The position numbers and the translations under genes are program-made. Below the pieces are notes generated by a model. It was not told the DNA's origin. It ran no database searches and saw only the letters and a program-made list of their open reading frames with translations. From Myxococcus guangdongensis (lineage in GTDB: Bacteria > Myxococcota > Myxococcia > Myxococcales > Myxococcaceae): a stretch of 64,000 bases of DNA. The stretch spans positions 1 through 64,000 of the forward strand of contig NZ_JAJVKW010000020.1 in the NCBI RefSeq assembly GCF_024198255.1, in the 5' to 3' direction. This document shows positions 1 to 10,400 of the stretch, in pieces; position 1 is the first letter of the stretch, and the number at the start of each line of letters is the position of its first letter.

Positions 1-1616
1 GAGAGAGACGTCTTCTCGAAGCGGAGGGCCTCGGCGTGAGGCGTGCGGAGGGCCTGGGCCTCGAAGAGGGAGTGGAGGGTGGCGTCCTCGGGGTAGCGGA
101 CGTGCTCGCCCTGGAAGTCGGAGAGCAACTGGACGTGCTCATCCTGGGTGAGCAACGGCAGCTCGGACAGACGGGTGTCCGGGTTGGCGGCCACCGCGCC
201 GAGCAGCGTGTAGAAGTGCCCACGCAGCCGCTGGACCGTCGTCACGTCGAAGAGGTCAGTGTTGTACTCGAGCCAGCCGAAGATCTCGTCCGGTCGGTCC
301 TCGCGCAGCTCCAGCAGCAGGTCGAACTTGGCCGAGCCCGGGTCCACGAGCAGATACGTGGACTGCAGCCCCGGCATGGACAGGTCCTGGCGCGGGGTGT
401 TCTGGAAGCTGAACATCACCTGGAACAGCGGGTGACGGCTCAAATCGCGAGGGGGCTGCAGCTCCTCGACGAGCTTCTCGAAGGGCAGCTCCTGGTGCGC
501 GTACGCCGCCATGCACACGTCCTTCGCGCGGCGCAGCAGCTCGCGGAAGGTGGGGTTGCCGCCCAGGTCATTGCGCAGCACCAGCGTGTTGACGAAGAAG
601 CCGATCAACGACTCCAGCTCCGGCACGTTGCGGCCGGCGATGGGTGAGCCGACGGTGATGTCCGTCTGCCGCGAGTGACGGTGCATCAGCGTCTGGAACG
701 TCGCCAGCAACGTCATGAAGAGGGTGGCGCCCTCCTGCTGGCTCACTTCCTTCAACGCGCGCGTGAGCGCCACCGGGAGCGTGACGAACTGACGCGAGCC
801 CCGGTACGTCTGACGCACGGGACGCGGCCTGTCGGTGGGCAGCTCCAACGGCGCGGGCAGCGTCTTCAGGTGCTGCTTCCAGAAGTCGAGCTCGACGCGC
901 AGCCGCTCGCCCTGCATCCGCTCGCGCTGCCACTCCGCGAAGTCGGAGTACTGGATGGCGAGCTCGGGAATCGCGGGCGACTGCCCGGTGACTTCCGCGG
1001 CGTAGAACGCCATCAGCTCGCGCACGAAGACGCCCAGCGACCAGCGGTCCGTCACCAGGTGGTGCATGGTGACGAGCGCCACGTGGTTGTCGGGCCCCAG
1101 GCGCAGCACCTTGCCTCGCAGCAGCGGGCCCTTCGCCAGGTCGAACAGGCGCTGGGACTCCTCGCTGGTGCGGCGCTCCACCTCCGCGTCCTGCTCCTCC
1201 TTGGCCAGCGCGGAGATGTCCTCCACGGGGATGGTCAGCGTCAGCTCCGGCAGGACGACCTGCACGGGGAGCCCATCGTCGCGCGCGGCGAACACCGTGC
1301 GCAGCGACTCGTGCCGACGCACCACCTCGTTCACGCACCGCTCCAGCAACGGGACGTCCAGCGTGCCAGTGAACTGCACGGTGATGTGGACGTTGTAGGC
1401 GAACGCCTGACCGCCCTCGAGCTGGTCCACCACCCACAGTCGCTGCTGCGGGAAGGACGCGGGCGCGGGCTCGGTGCCGGCGCGACGCGGAATGGTCCGC
1501 TCGAGCGCCTGGGCCGACGAGGCCTGCAGCTGGCCCTTCTTCTCCTTGAGGAGCAACTCGTAGAGCGCGCGCTGCTTGGGAGTGAGCTTGTCGAGGTTCT
1601 TGGAACTACCGCTCAT
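1..1616 (-). CDS. NRPS subunit, condensation domain and start of adenylation domain (partial)
   Basis: Nonribosomal peptide synthetase subunit that continues past the left edge of the window, so its C-terminus is missing. The start is ATG at 1616. The first ~45 residues form a charged helix of the kind that precedes condensation domains and can act as a docking element (LTPKQRALYELLLKEKKGQ). A condensation domain follows. Its active-site motif near residue 188 reads HHLVTDR: both histidines and the aspartate of HHxxxDG are kept but the glycine is arginine. The last ~50 residues visible match the beginning of an adenylation domain, so amino-acid specificity cannot be read. It lies 106 bp downstream of the PKS gene ending at 1723 and should accept the polyketide chain from that subunit's ACP. 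Domain identity is firm; substrate and whether the C domain is fully active are open. Confidence 0.9.
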   Translation of the reverse strand, partial: MSGSSKNLDKLTPKQRALYELLLKEKKGQLQASSAQALERTIPRRAGTEPAPASFPQQRLWVVDQLEGGQAFAYNVHITVQFTGTLDVPLLERCVNEVVRRHESLRTVFAARDDGLPVQVVLPELTLTIPVEDISALAKEEQDAEVERRTSEESQRLFDLAKGPLLRGKVLRLGPDNHVALVTMHHLVTDRWSLGVFVRELMAFYAAEVTGQSPAIPELAIQYSDFAEWQRERMQGERLRVELDFWKQHLKTLPAPLELPTDRPRPVRQTYRGSRQFVTLPVALTRALKEVSQQEGATLFMTLLATFQTLMHRHSRQTDITVGSPIAGRNVPELESLIGFFVNTLVLRNDLGGNPTFRELLRRAKDVCMAAYAHQELPFEKLVEELQPPRDLSRHPLFQVMFSFQNTPRQDLSMPGLQSTYLLVDPGSAKFDLLLELREDRPDEIFGWLEYNTDLFDVTTVQRLRGHFYTLLGAVAANPDTRLSELPLLTQDEHVQLLSDFQGEHVRYPEDATLHSLFEAQALRTPHAEALRFEKTSL

Positions 1617-1722
1617 TGCTGGACTCCGGGTCCTCCGGCCGCTGGGGATGGCCCAGGGCGGAGGGAAGTTCGAGGGGGCCGGGCGAGCAGGGCTCGCCGG
1701 TCCATGAAAGGTTCAGGGCCGG

Positions 1723-4700
1723 CTAGCGCGAGCGACGCGCGAGCTCGGCTTCGATTTCTTCGTCACTGAGGTTGGCCAGCTCATCGAGCGCGGCCTGACT
1801 GGCGGCCTCTTCCAGCGCCGCCTGATGGTCCGCCACCAGCTTCGCCAGCGAGGCCACCGTGGCGGCCTCGAAGAGCTTTGCCAGGGGAATGTCGAGGTCG
1901 AACTGGGTGCGCAGCCGCCCCGCCACGCGCGTGGCCAGGAGCGAGTGTCCACCCAGGTCGAAGAAGTTGTCGTTGAGGCCCACGGAGTCGACGCCGAGGA
2001 TCTCCTGCCAGAGCGCCGCGAGCTGCTTCTCCAGCTCCGACGCGGGCGCGACGAAGGGCGTCTTCGAACGCCGTGGTTTGCCGGCCGCGCGTGCTCCCGC
2101 GACGGGCTGCGACGTCTCGCGCTGAATCCACAGCCGCCAGCGCTGCGCCAGGTCCCCGGTGGCGACCACCACCTGGCCATCCACCCCGAGCGTCACCAGC
2201 CGGCGCACTGCCTCCGCGCCCTCCGCGGGCGTCATGGCGTATTGGTCCATGCTGGTGCGCACGTTGGTGTGCTTCGTCTCCTCGGGCCACGGGTCCCACG
2301 ACGCGCTCACCCAGCGCGTCCCCACCCGGCCCGCGCGCGCCTGCGCGAATGCATCCATGAAGAGGTTCGACGACGCGTACGTCAGGTAGCCCAGGCCGCC
2401 GAGCACCGCGGCGTTGGACGAGAAGAGCAGCACGAAGTCCGCCGAGCGGCGGCTCAGCACCTGCTCCAGCGCATACGTGCCATGGACCTTGGGACCGAAC
2501 TGCGTCTCGGATTCGCTCCGGCCGATGTCCGTCAGCGGGTTGTAGAGCGACGGACCCTGCGTGACGCCCGCGCAGTGGAGCACGCCATTCAACGCACCGA
2601 AGCGGGCCTCCACCTTGGCGACGGCCGCCTCCAGTTGCGCCGCGTCCGCGACGTCCGCGTGGACCACCATCACCTGCGCGCCCGCCTGCTCCAGCTCCCG
2701 CACGCGGAGGATGCGGCGCGCCACGGCGTCGTCCTCGGGGTGCGTGGCCAGGTAGCCGTCCCACTCGGAAGGCGCGGGCAGCGCCGTGCGACCCAGCAGC
2801 GCGATGCGCGCGTGGAGCGTGCGCGCCAGGTGGTCGGCCAGCATCAAGCCGACGCCGCCCAGGCCGCCGGTGATGAGGTACACGCCCTGCTCACGCAGCG
2901 GCGTGGGGGCCTCGCCCGCGGGCTCAAGGCGCAGCGGCGAGTGCGTCTGCGCGTAACGGAGGCTGCCGCGCCATGCGACCACGGCGTCACGCGAGCGTTG
3001 GCTCAACTCCGCGAGCAATCGCTCCGCGAGCTTCTCCACCGCGGCGCTCCCGGGCGCGGGGGCGACCACGTCGAGGCAGCGCGTGGAGACGTGCTCCTGC
3101 TCCTGCGGAATCACCTTGCAGGGACCCAGCAGCGTGGCCTTCTCGGGGAGAGCCGTGCCCTCGCCCGCGACGTCCCGCACGCGGTCCGTCACCACTTCGA
3201 CGCGCACCGGGCGCGACGTGTCGCCCTTCGCGAGCGCCTGTCCCAGGTGCAACAGGCTGTAGTAGCCCGTGTCCTGGACCTTGCGGAACAGCTCGGGGCT
3301 GGACGCCTCCTCGCCCGAGGAGCCCAGGCTCCACAGATGCACGACCACGGAGGGACTCAGGTCCTGGTCGGCCAGGTCCTTCCACAGCGTCGCGTAGTCA
3401 CCACGCAGCCGGGCATCCAACGCGTATCGCTTCGCCGCGTCGCGCATGAAGGCGCCACCCTGGCGCACGCGCACCACGTCCTGTCCTGCCTCCTCCAGTC
3501 GACGGGCCAGCGCCTCTCCGACGCCCAGACCATCGACGAAGAGCACCCAGCAGCGGCGCTCCGACAGCGCCTTGCGGTCCAGTGCGATGGGCGCCGTGCG
3601 GTGCCACGCGGGGACATGGAACCAGTCCGCGACGTCCGTGAGCTTTCCTTGCGGCGCCTGGGCCGACACGGCCTGAGTGGCCTCGACGCGCGCGGCGGGC
3701 GCCACCCAGTAGCGCTGGCGCTCGAAGGGGTAGGTGGGCAGCGGCACGCGGCGAAGGCCACGGTCCTCGTTCACGTCGTCCCAGTCCACCTCCACGCCAT
3801 CCAGCCAGAGCTGGCCCAGCGTGCTCAGCACGGAGGCCAGCGCGGGCTGAGCGTCCGCGAGGCTGGCCCTGACCGCGCGCGTGCCGGTGGTGCCGGCCAA
3901 CGCGCGAGCGCGCTCGACGAGTGCTCCCGCGGTGCCCATCGCGAGGACGACGCGGGTGGACTCCTTCACCAGCTCGCGCAGCGCATCGTCCAGGCGGGAC
4001 GTGTTGCCCGCCGCGTCCAACCAGGTCTCCGGGCGCACGGCCTCGGCGTCCGTCACGAAGGCGCCCGTCGCGGCGGAGAGCAGCGGCACCTCGGGAGACT
4101 TCAGATTCGAGCCCGTCAACCCTCCACGCTGGCTGCTCGGGTCGCCGAGCAGCGCCATCGTCAGGGCCTTCTCCAGCGTGAGCGCACCCGAGATGCTCGC
4201 CGCGACCCACGCGCCGATGCCCTCTCCGAGCACGGATTCGGGCACCAGGCCCCAGGACATCCACAGTCGCGCCAGCGCGTACTGCTCGACGAAGCGCGCC
4301 ATCGTGCCCAGGGGCGCGGTGAGCGAGGGCCGGCTGCCGTCCTCGGGATACATCGCGGCGCTCAGGTCCAGGTCCAACGGCGAGCGGAGCAGCTTCGCGC
4401 AGGCGTCCACCTCCGCGCGGAAGACAGGCTCCGAGCGGTAGAGCGACTCCAGCGGAGCACCGACGCCCGCATCGGAGAAGAGGAACGACACGGGGCGCTG
4501 GCTCGTCTCATGCGTCGCCGTGAGGACGCGCTGGGGCTCGGCCATGCGCAGCACGCGCACGGCGTCCTGGACGTCACGGGCGACGACGACCCGGCGGTGC
4601 GAGTGCGCCTTGCGGCCCACCTGGAGCGTGTGGGCCACGTCCGCCAGGGACAGCCCGGGCTGGGCCTCCAGATGCTGCGCGAGCCGCGCGGTCGCCGTGT

Positions 4701-6096
4701 CGAGCGCCGTGTGGCTGCGCGCCGACAGCACGAGCAACTCCCAGGGCCGGCTCGCGGACGACGCGGTTGTGGCGGGCGCCTCCTCGAGGATGACGTGCGC
4801 GTTGGTGCCGCCGATGCCGAACGAGCTCACGCCCGCGCGCCGGGGCGTGCGCCCACGGGGCCACGGCTGGAGCGCGGTGTTCACGTAGAAGGGACCGCTG
4901 TCGAAGTCGATCTGCGGATTGGGCGACTCGAAGTGGAGGCTGGGCGGGAGCTGCTGGTGCTTCATCGCGAGGATGGCCTTGAGCAGGCTCGCGCTGCCAG
5001 CCGCCGCGTCCAGGTGCCCCACGTTCGTCTTCACCGAGCCGATGGGGATGGTGCGCCGCCCCTTCGTCTTGCTGCCGAAGGCCTTCGTCAGCGCGCGCAC
5101 CTCGATGGGGTCTCCCAGCGCGGTGCCGGTGCCGTGTGCCTCCACGTAGTTGATGCTGTCCGCGGACACCTCGGCGGCGGCGAGCGCGTCCTTGATGACG
5201 GTGGCCTGGCCCTGCACGCTGGGCGCGGTGAAGCTGGCCTTCACGGCGCCGTCGTTGTTGATGGCCGAGCCCTTGATGACGGCGTGGATGGTGTCCCCGT
5301 CGGCGAGCGCGTCTTCCAGTCGCTTGAGCACGACGAGGCCGATGCCGCTGCCGAAGATGGTGCCCGCGGCCTTCGCGTCGAACGCGCGGCAGTGGCCGTC
5401 CGGCGAGGCGATGCCACCGTACTGGTACAGGTATCCCACGTTCTGAGGGACGTTGATGGCCACGCCGCCCGCGACGGCCATCCGGCACTCGTCGGCGAGC
5501 AGCGCCTGTCCGGCCAGGTGCAACGCGACCAGCGCGGTGGAGCACGCGGTGTGCACCGAGTACGCGGGGCCGCGCAGGTTGAGTCGGTGCGCCACGCGCG
5601 TGGTGAGGAAGGCCAGGTCGTTGCCCAGGCCAATCTCGAACGGGTCCAGTCCACCCAGCGCGGCGGGGTTCGAGAAGAGGTTGAAGACGTACGTGTCCGT
5701 GCGCGCGCCGGCGTAGACGCCGATGCGGCCCTTGAAGCGCTCGGTGTCGTAGCCCGCGTTCTCCAGGGCCTCCACGGCGCACTCCAGGAAGACGCGCTGC
5801 TGCGGATCCATCACCTCCGCTTCCTTGGGGGTGACGCCGAAGTAGCCCGCGTCGAACAGGTCCGCGTCCTCGAGGACGGCCGCGGCCTTCACGTAGTTCG
5901 GGTCCGAGCGCACGGCCGCCGTGTCGAGCGCGCTGGGCTCCAGGTCCGCGTCCTCCAGGAAGCGGATGGACTCCACGCCGTCGCGCAGGTTCCTCCAGAA
6001 GGCCTCCAGGTCGCGCGCGCCCGGGAACCGCCCCGCCATGCCGATGACGGCGATCTCCAGTCCGGTGGTGTCCGCGTTGGACGAATCCGTGGCCAT
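1723..6096 (-). CDS. Modular PKS: KS-AT(degenerate)-KR-ACP
   Basis: Type I polyketide synthase module of 1457 residues. The KS has TACSTA (Cys ~184), EAHGTGT and KTNVGHLDAAAG, so it should condense. The AT is broken: the nucleophile motif GHSxG reads GEGIG near residue 625, and roughly 100 residues that normally hold the AAVN and HAFH/YASH motifs are absent. The KR has TGGLGGVG (~1076), the Lys in KVHGTYAL, the Ser in FSSNAAVLGG, and Tyr/Asn in YASSN (~1238), so it should reduce. The ACP has GGHSLL (~1384). The C-terminal tail LSDEEIEAELARRSR resembles docking tails that feed an NRPS. The start chosen is ATG 6096, preceded by GGGAGAG; an in-frame TTG at 6120 overlaps the glycosyltransferase stop and is an alternative. 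Its ACP must be loaded by another AT. Confidence 0.93.
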   Translation of the reverse strand: MATDSSNADTTGLEIAVIGMAGRFPGARDLEAFWRNLRDGVESIRFLEDADLEPSALDTAAVRSDPNYVKAAAVLEDADLFDAGYFGVTPKEAEVMDPQQRVFLECAVEALENAGYDTERFKGRIGVYAGARTDTYVFNLFSNPAALGGLDPFEIGLGNDLAFLTTRVAHRLNLRGPAYSVHTACSTALVALHLAGQALLADECRMAVAGGVAINVPQNVGYLYQYGGIASPDGHCRAFDAKAAGTIFGSGIGLVVLKRLEDALADGDTIHAVIKGSAINNDGAVKASFTAPSVQGQATVIKDALAAAEVSADSINYVEAHGTGTALGDPIEVRALTKAFGSKTKGRRTIPIGSVKTNVGHLDAAAGSASLLKAILAMKHQQLPPSLHFESPNPQIDFDSGPFYVNTALQPWPRGRTPRRAGVSSFGIGGTNAHVILEEAPATTASSASRPWELLVLSARSHTALDTATARLAQHLEAQPGLSLADVAHTLQVGRKAHSHRRVVVARDVQDAVRVLRMAEPQRVLTATHETSQRPVSFLFSDAGVGAPLESLYRSEPVFRAEVDACAKLLRSPLDLDLSAAMYPEDGSRPSLTAPLGTMARFVEQYALARLWMSWGLVPESVLGEGIGAWVAASISGALTLEKALTMALLGDPSSQRGGLTGSNLKSPEVPLLSAATGAFVTDAEAVRPETWLDAAGNTSRLDDALRELVKESTRVVLAMGTAGALVERARALAGTTGTRAVRASLADAQPALASVLSTLGQLWLDGVEVDWDDVNEDRGLRRVPLPTYPFERQRYWVAPAARVEATQAVSAQAPQGKLTDVADWFHVPAWHRTAPIALDRKALSERRCWVLFVDGLGVGEALARRLEEAGQDVVRVRQGGAFMRDAAKRYALDARLRGDYATLWKDLADQDLSPSVVVHLWSLGSSGEEASSPELFRKVQDTGYYSLLHLGQALAKGDTSRPVRVEVVTDRVRDVAGEGTALPEKATLLGPCKVIPQEQEHVSTRCLDVVAPAPGSAAVEKLAERLLAELSQRSRDAVVAWRGSLRYAQTHSPLRLEPAGEAPTPLREQGVYLITGGLGGVGLMLADHLARTLHARIALLGRTALPAPSEWDGYLATHPEDDAVARRILRVRELEQAGAQVMVVHADVADAAQLEAAVAKVEARFGALNGVLHCAGVTQGPSLYNPLTDIGRSESETQFGPKVHGTYALEQVLSRRSADFVLLFSSNAAVLGGLGYLTYASSNLFMDAFAQARAGRVGTRWVSASWDPWPEETKHTNVRTSMDQYAMTPAEGAEAVRRLVTLGVDGQVVVATGDLAQRWRLWIQRETSQPVAGARAAGKPRRSKTPFVAPASELEKQLAALWQEILGVDSVGLNDNFFDLGGHSLLATRVAGRLRTQFDLDIPLAKLFEAATVASLAKLVADHQAALEEAASQAALDELANLSDEEIEAELARRSR

Positions 6097-6116
6097 GTCT
6101 CTCTCCCGAGTCTCGC

Positions 6117-7415
6117 TCAAGTGTCGACCTTCCTCGCCCGCTGCTGCTTCAGCGCGCTCCTGCGCCGCTGACGCCGCCCCTCGTCTTCCGCGTCCTCATC
6201 GCCCTCGTCCCCGCTCACCGGGTCCGAGGCGAGCCCCACCCGACGGACCAGGTCCTCGATGTGGTGACGCGCCTTCGTCGTTCCGTGCTCTTCGCGAAGC
6301 TGCTCGCCCAGCCTCGCCGCCGTGGCGCGCGGGCCCGTGTGCTCGTGCGCCGCGCGCAGCGCCGCCGCGAGTCGCTCCACGCTCAGCTCGCCGATGGGAA
6401 TCGCCGGTCCACCGCAGCCGCGCTCCTGGACGACCTCGCCCCAGGTGAACTGGTCATACGTGTGCGGCACGACGACCTGGGGAACTCCCGCGCGGAACGC
6501 CGCGCCCGTGGTCCCCGCGCCGCCGTGGTGCACCACACACGACACCCGCGAGAACAGCCACGAGTGCGGCACCTGTCCGAGCGCGTGCGCCATCGCAGGC
6601 AGGGCGCGCTGGCCCAGGCCGCTCCAGCCGTGCTGGATGAGGACCCGTCGACCCGCGCGCTCGGCGGCGGCCACCAGCGTGTCCGTCAGCGCCGCGGAGT
6701 CCGTGTGCGTCATGCTGCCGAAGGTGATGCACACCGGCGCCTCGCCCTCCGCCAGGAACGCGGCCAGCTTCGCGTCCGGCGTGAAGTCCGGCTCGTCGAG
6801 CAGGCAGTAGCCGACGGTGTGGTGGTGCGCCGGCGCGTCCGACGCGGGCGGGCGCACGTGCCGGCTCAGCGCGGTGAGGACGAGCTGGGGTGACAGTCCA
6901 TCCACCAGCGGGTTGTCGAGCGGAGGCAGCCGCAGGGACTCGCGCAGCGGGTTCACCAGTCCGCGCACCGCGGCCTGGAAGGCCGGGCTTCCGCCACCGC
7001 TGCCGCTGTGCTCCACGAGCACCGTGACGAAGGGCAGGTGCGTGAGGTCGTGCACCATGCGGGCGGCGGGCTGGACGCGTCCACTGACGAGGACGTCGGC
7101 GTTTCGGCACGCGGCGCGCAGGTCCTCGAGCATGAGGGGCACGGCCTCGGCGAGCGGTTGGAAGAGCTGGAGCATGCCGCCGGCGGAGTGGGCGACCGCG
7201 GGGTTGCCCATCATCGCCTGGGTGATGCCGCTCTGGGCGTCCCGGAGGTCCGGGCCCACGGGCGCGAACTCCAGGCCGTGGTGTCGCGCCAGCGCTTCGT
7301 ACGAAGGCGCGGCGGCGAGCACCGGCTGGTGGCCGTGTCGCTTGAGCTCGACGGCCAGGGCCACGAAGGGCTGAACGTCACCGAGGGACCCGAAGTTGGT
7401 GAGGATGACTCGCAT
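6117..7415 (-). CDS. Family-1 (MGT/UGT-like) glycosyltransferase inside the megasynthase operon
   Basis: A 432-residue GT-B fold glycosyltransferase resembling antibiotic and macrolide glycosyltransferases. Visible marks are the N-terminal GSLGDVQPFVALA acceptor-domain loop and the donor-site HHGGAGTT followed by PHTYDQF. It probably transfers a sugar from an NDP- or UDP-donor to the product or an intermediate; the sugar cannot be predicted. It sits between two PKS genes on the same strand, 32 bp after one and 20 bp before the next, so it is transcribed with them. The last ~30 residues are odd for this family. They contain DEDAEDEG, also the exact last eight residues of the upstream PKS, then a basic helix ending LKQQRARK that recalls LKRQQQRARK at the end of the loading NRPS. 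No convincing Shine-Dalgarno precedes ATG 7415, so translation may be coupled to the upstream gene. Confidence 0.9.
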   Translation of the reverse strand: MRVILTNFGSLGDVQPFVALAVELKRHGHQPVLAAAPSYEALARHHGLEFAPVGPDLRDAQSGITQAMMGNPAVAHSAGGMLQLFQPLAEAVPLMLEDLRAACRNADVLVSGRVQPAARMVHDLTHLPFVTVLVEHSGSGGGSPAFQAAVRGLVNPLRESLRLPPLDNPLVDGLSPQLVLTALSRHVRPPASDAPAHHHTVGYCLLDEPDFTPDAKLAAFLAEGEAPVCITFGSMTHTDSAALTDTLVAAAERAGRRVLIQHGWSGLGQRALPAMAHALGQVPHSWLFSRVSCVVHHGGAGTTGAAFRAGVPQVVVPHTYDQFTWGEVVQERGCGGPAIPIGELSVERLAAALRAAHEHTGPRATAARLGEQLREEHGTTKARHHIEDLVRRVGLASDPVSGDEGDEDAEDEGRRQRRRSALKQQRARKVDT

Positions 7416-7447
7416 GGTGCGCGGGCAGGGTCGACTTGCGGGCCGAC

Positions 7448-10400
7448 TCAGCCCTCGTCCTCCGCGTCCTCGTCATCGGAGCGCCGACGGGAGCGCTGCC
7501 GCTGGACGTTCTGCTTGCGACGCTGCACCGTGGACTCGCGCTCGTCCGTCTCCGACTGCACCGCGCCGGCCTCGGGAGGCTGGAGCAGGGCGGCCAGGGC
7601 CTTCACCGTGACGCCTTCGTAGAGGCTGGAGGCGGGCACGCTGATGTCCAGGCGCCGCTTGAGCCGATCACTGAGCTGCACGGCGATGAGCGAGTCGCCG
7701 CCCAGCTCGAAGAAGTTGTCCTGGATGCCGATGGGCGCGACGCCGAGCGTCTGCTGCCACAGCTCCGTGAGCGTGCGCTCCATCTCCGTCGTGGGCGCGA
7801 CGTAGGCGCTGCGCAGGTTCGACGGCCGGGGATGCTGGGTCCGCGCGGCCGGGGTGACGGAGTCCACGGCCTCGACGGCACGGGGCCGCGCCTGTCGCGT
7901 CACCGGGTCGTGCGTGGACACCACCCACCAGGCGCCCTCGGTCTGCGCGAGCACGCGTCCGAGTGCTTCGGCGCCTTGCTCGGGAGAGATGGCCAGCCGG
8001 TCCAGGGCCTCACCGCGTGCACCTGGGTGCGCGCCGTAGTCCTCCACGCGCACCACGTCCCAATCCAGGCTCACCCAACGCCGACCCGCGCGAGTCGCCG
8101 CTTCGGCGAACGTGTCCTGCCATGCGCTCGCCGCCGTGTGCGCGACGGTGGCCATGCCGCCCAGCACGGAGGAGATGGAGGACGCCACCACGCGGAAGTC
8201 CAGGGGCCGATCGCCGAGCACCTGGTCGAGCAGCGCCAGTCCCCGCACGCGCGCGTCGAAGTGCCACGCGCTCTCCTCGGGCCCTGTCTCGGAGACGAGT
8301 CGTGCCACCTGCTCACGCGGCAGCCAGGCCCCGTACACCGCGCCGTGCAAGGCACCGAAGCGCGCCAGCGTCGTGTCCACCGCTTCGCGCAAGGACTCCT
8401 GTCGCGTCACGTCGACGGTGAGGACGACGACCTCGGCGCCCAGGGTCTCCAGCTGACGAGCCCGACGGATGCGCTGCGAGACGGGATGCGCATCGCCGTG
8501 CTGGGACAGGTGCGCGTCCCAGTGCTCGCGGGACGGCAGGTCCGCGGGCTCCAGGCACACCAGCTTCGCGCCGGGCGAGATGTTCGCGAGGGCGCGTGCG
8601 TTCATCGCGCCCACGCCGCTGAGGCCATGCACCAGCAGGTACACGCCACCCGCGCGCGAGAGGACGTGTGCGCCCGCCGCATCATGCAGCGGCAGCGGCT
8701 CCAGCGTACGGACCCACCGGTGGGGGCCGCGCAGCGCGACGACCGTGTCCGAGGCCGTCGAACGAAGCTCGGCGCGCAGGGAGTGGAGGCTCGCGGGGGC
8801 CAGCTTGAAGTCCGCGTCCGTCACCACATCGATGTGACGCAGGCGCAGGAAGGGCTGCTCTTGCGAGACGACCTGGCAGGGGCCCAGCACCGTGGCCTTG
8901 TCCGGAGCGAGAACCTCATCGCCCGTCACCTCGTGGACGTGGTTCGTCACCACCCAGATGGAGCAGGGGCGCTCGGGGGCATGCTCGACGAGGGCGCGCG
9001 CGAGGGCGACGAGTGAGTGGAACCCGCTCGCCTGTGCCTGCGCGAAGGACGTGGGGAGCCCGGGCGTGAGGCCCCACAGGTGCACCACGGCGTCGGGGAG
9101 GAGGGCCGCGTCGCGCAGTACACCGAGCAGCGCGCGGAAGTCCGACAGGGAGCCGGGCGCGACCGTGAACTCTGAGTCGCCCGTGCGACTGAAGGCGGTG
9201 CCAGGGCGAACGTGGAGGACTCGCCGCTCCTCGCCGGGGGCGGCGGCCAGGAGCGCGTCGGTGGGCGAGGACGCATCCTCGAACACCATCCACACCCGAG
9301 GCGTGTTTCCACGAGCGACGAGCGCGGGTGCCAGCGGGGCGCGCTTCCAGGACGGAACATGGAACCAGCGCTCCATCGACTCCTGGACGAGCGCGGTCTC
9401 CGGGGTGACGGGCGCGCTCGTCGCTTCGGACGCCGTGCTCCGCGCCTCGGGCTCCACCCAGAAGCGCTGACGCTCGAAGGGATAGGTGGGGAGGGGGAGC
9501 CGGTGGCGTCGCTCCTCGCCGTGGAAACCCTTCCAGTCCACGGTGACGCCCGCGAGCCAGAGTCCGCCCAGCGTGGTGTACGCGAGCGGCGGTGTGCCCG
9601 GCGCCACGGTGTCCTGCGACGTCGGCATGGACGCGAGCACCGGACGCGCCGCGACGGTGTCGGGGTGCCTCCGCGCGAGCCTGCTGAGCACCTGTCCCGG
9701 TCCGCACTCGAGCAGCGCGCGCTTCGGGTCCGACAGCAGGGCGTGGAGCCCATCGGCGAAGCGCACCGCGCCGCGCAGGTGCTGCGCCCAGTAGCGCGGG
9801 CTCGTCGCCTGCTCGGTGGTGATCCACGTCCCGGTGACGTTGGAGACGAAGGGCAGGGTGGGCGGCCGCAGCGGCATGGCCGCCGCGCGCGCGGTGAAGG
9901 CGTCGAGGATGGGGTCCATCATCGACGAGTGGAACGCATGCGACGTGGCCAGCACGTGGCTGCGCACGCCGGCCTCCTCGAGCTGGCGGCGCACGCGCTC
10001 CACCGCTTCATGCGGCCCGGACACGACACACTGCATGGGCGAGTTCACCGCGGCGAGGCTCAGCTCGGTGCCCAGGTAGGGGCGCACCTCGTCCTCGCTC
10101 AGCGGCACGGCCAGCATCGCCCCGGACGGGAGCGACTGCATCAGCCGTCCACGCGCCGCCACCAGCTGGAGCGCGTGCTCCAACGTGAAGACACCCGCCA
10201 GGCACGCGGCCACGTACTCACCGATGCTGTGGCCGAGCATCGCGGCGGGCTTCACGCCCCAGGACATCCACAGCCGCGCGGTGGCGTACTCGAGCGTGAA
10301 GAGCGCGGGCTGGGTGAGCTCCGTCCTCGCCAGCGTGCGCTCGTTCTCCTCGGGCGTGCCAGACTTCGGATACAGCACGTCGCGCAGGTCCTTGCCGCCC

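Noticed and set aside
1825-6171. Very long plus-strand open frame antisense to the PKS gene
   Set aside because: It is a GC-bias shadow: Arg/His/Gln-rich, no domains, while the minus strand encodes a clear PKS. The same holds for long antisense frames at 12380-15226, 17385-20840 and 33821-37474.
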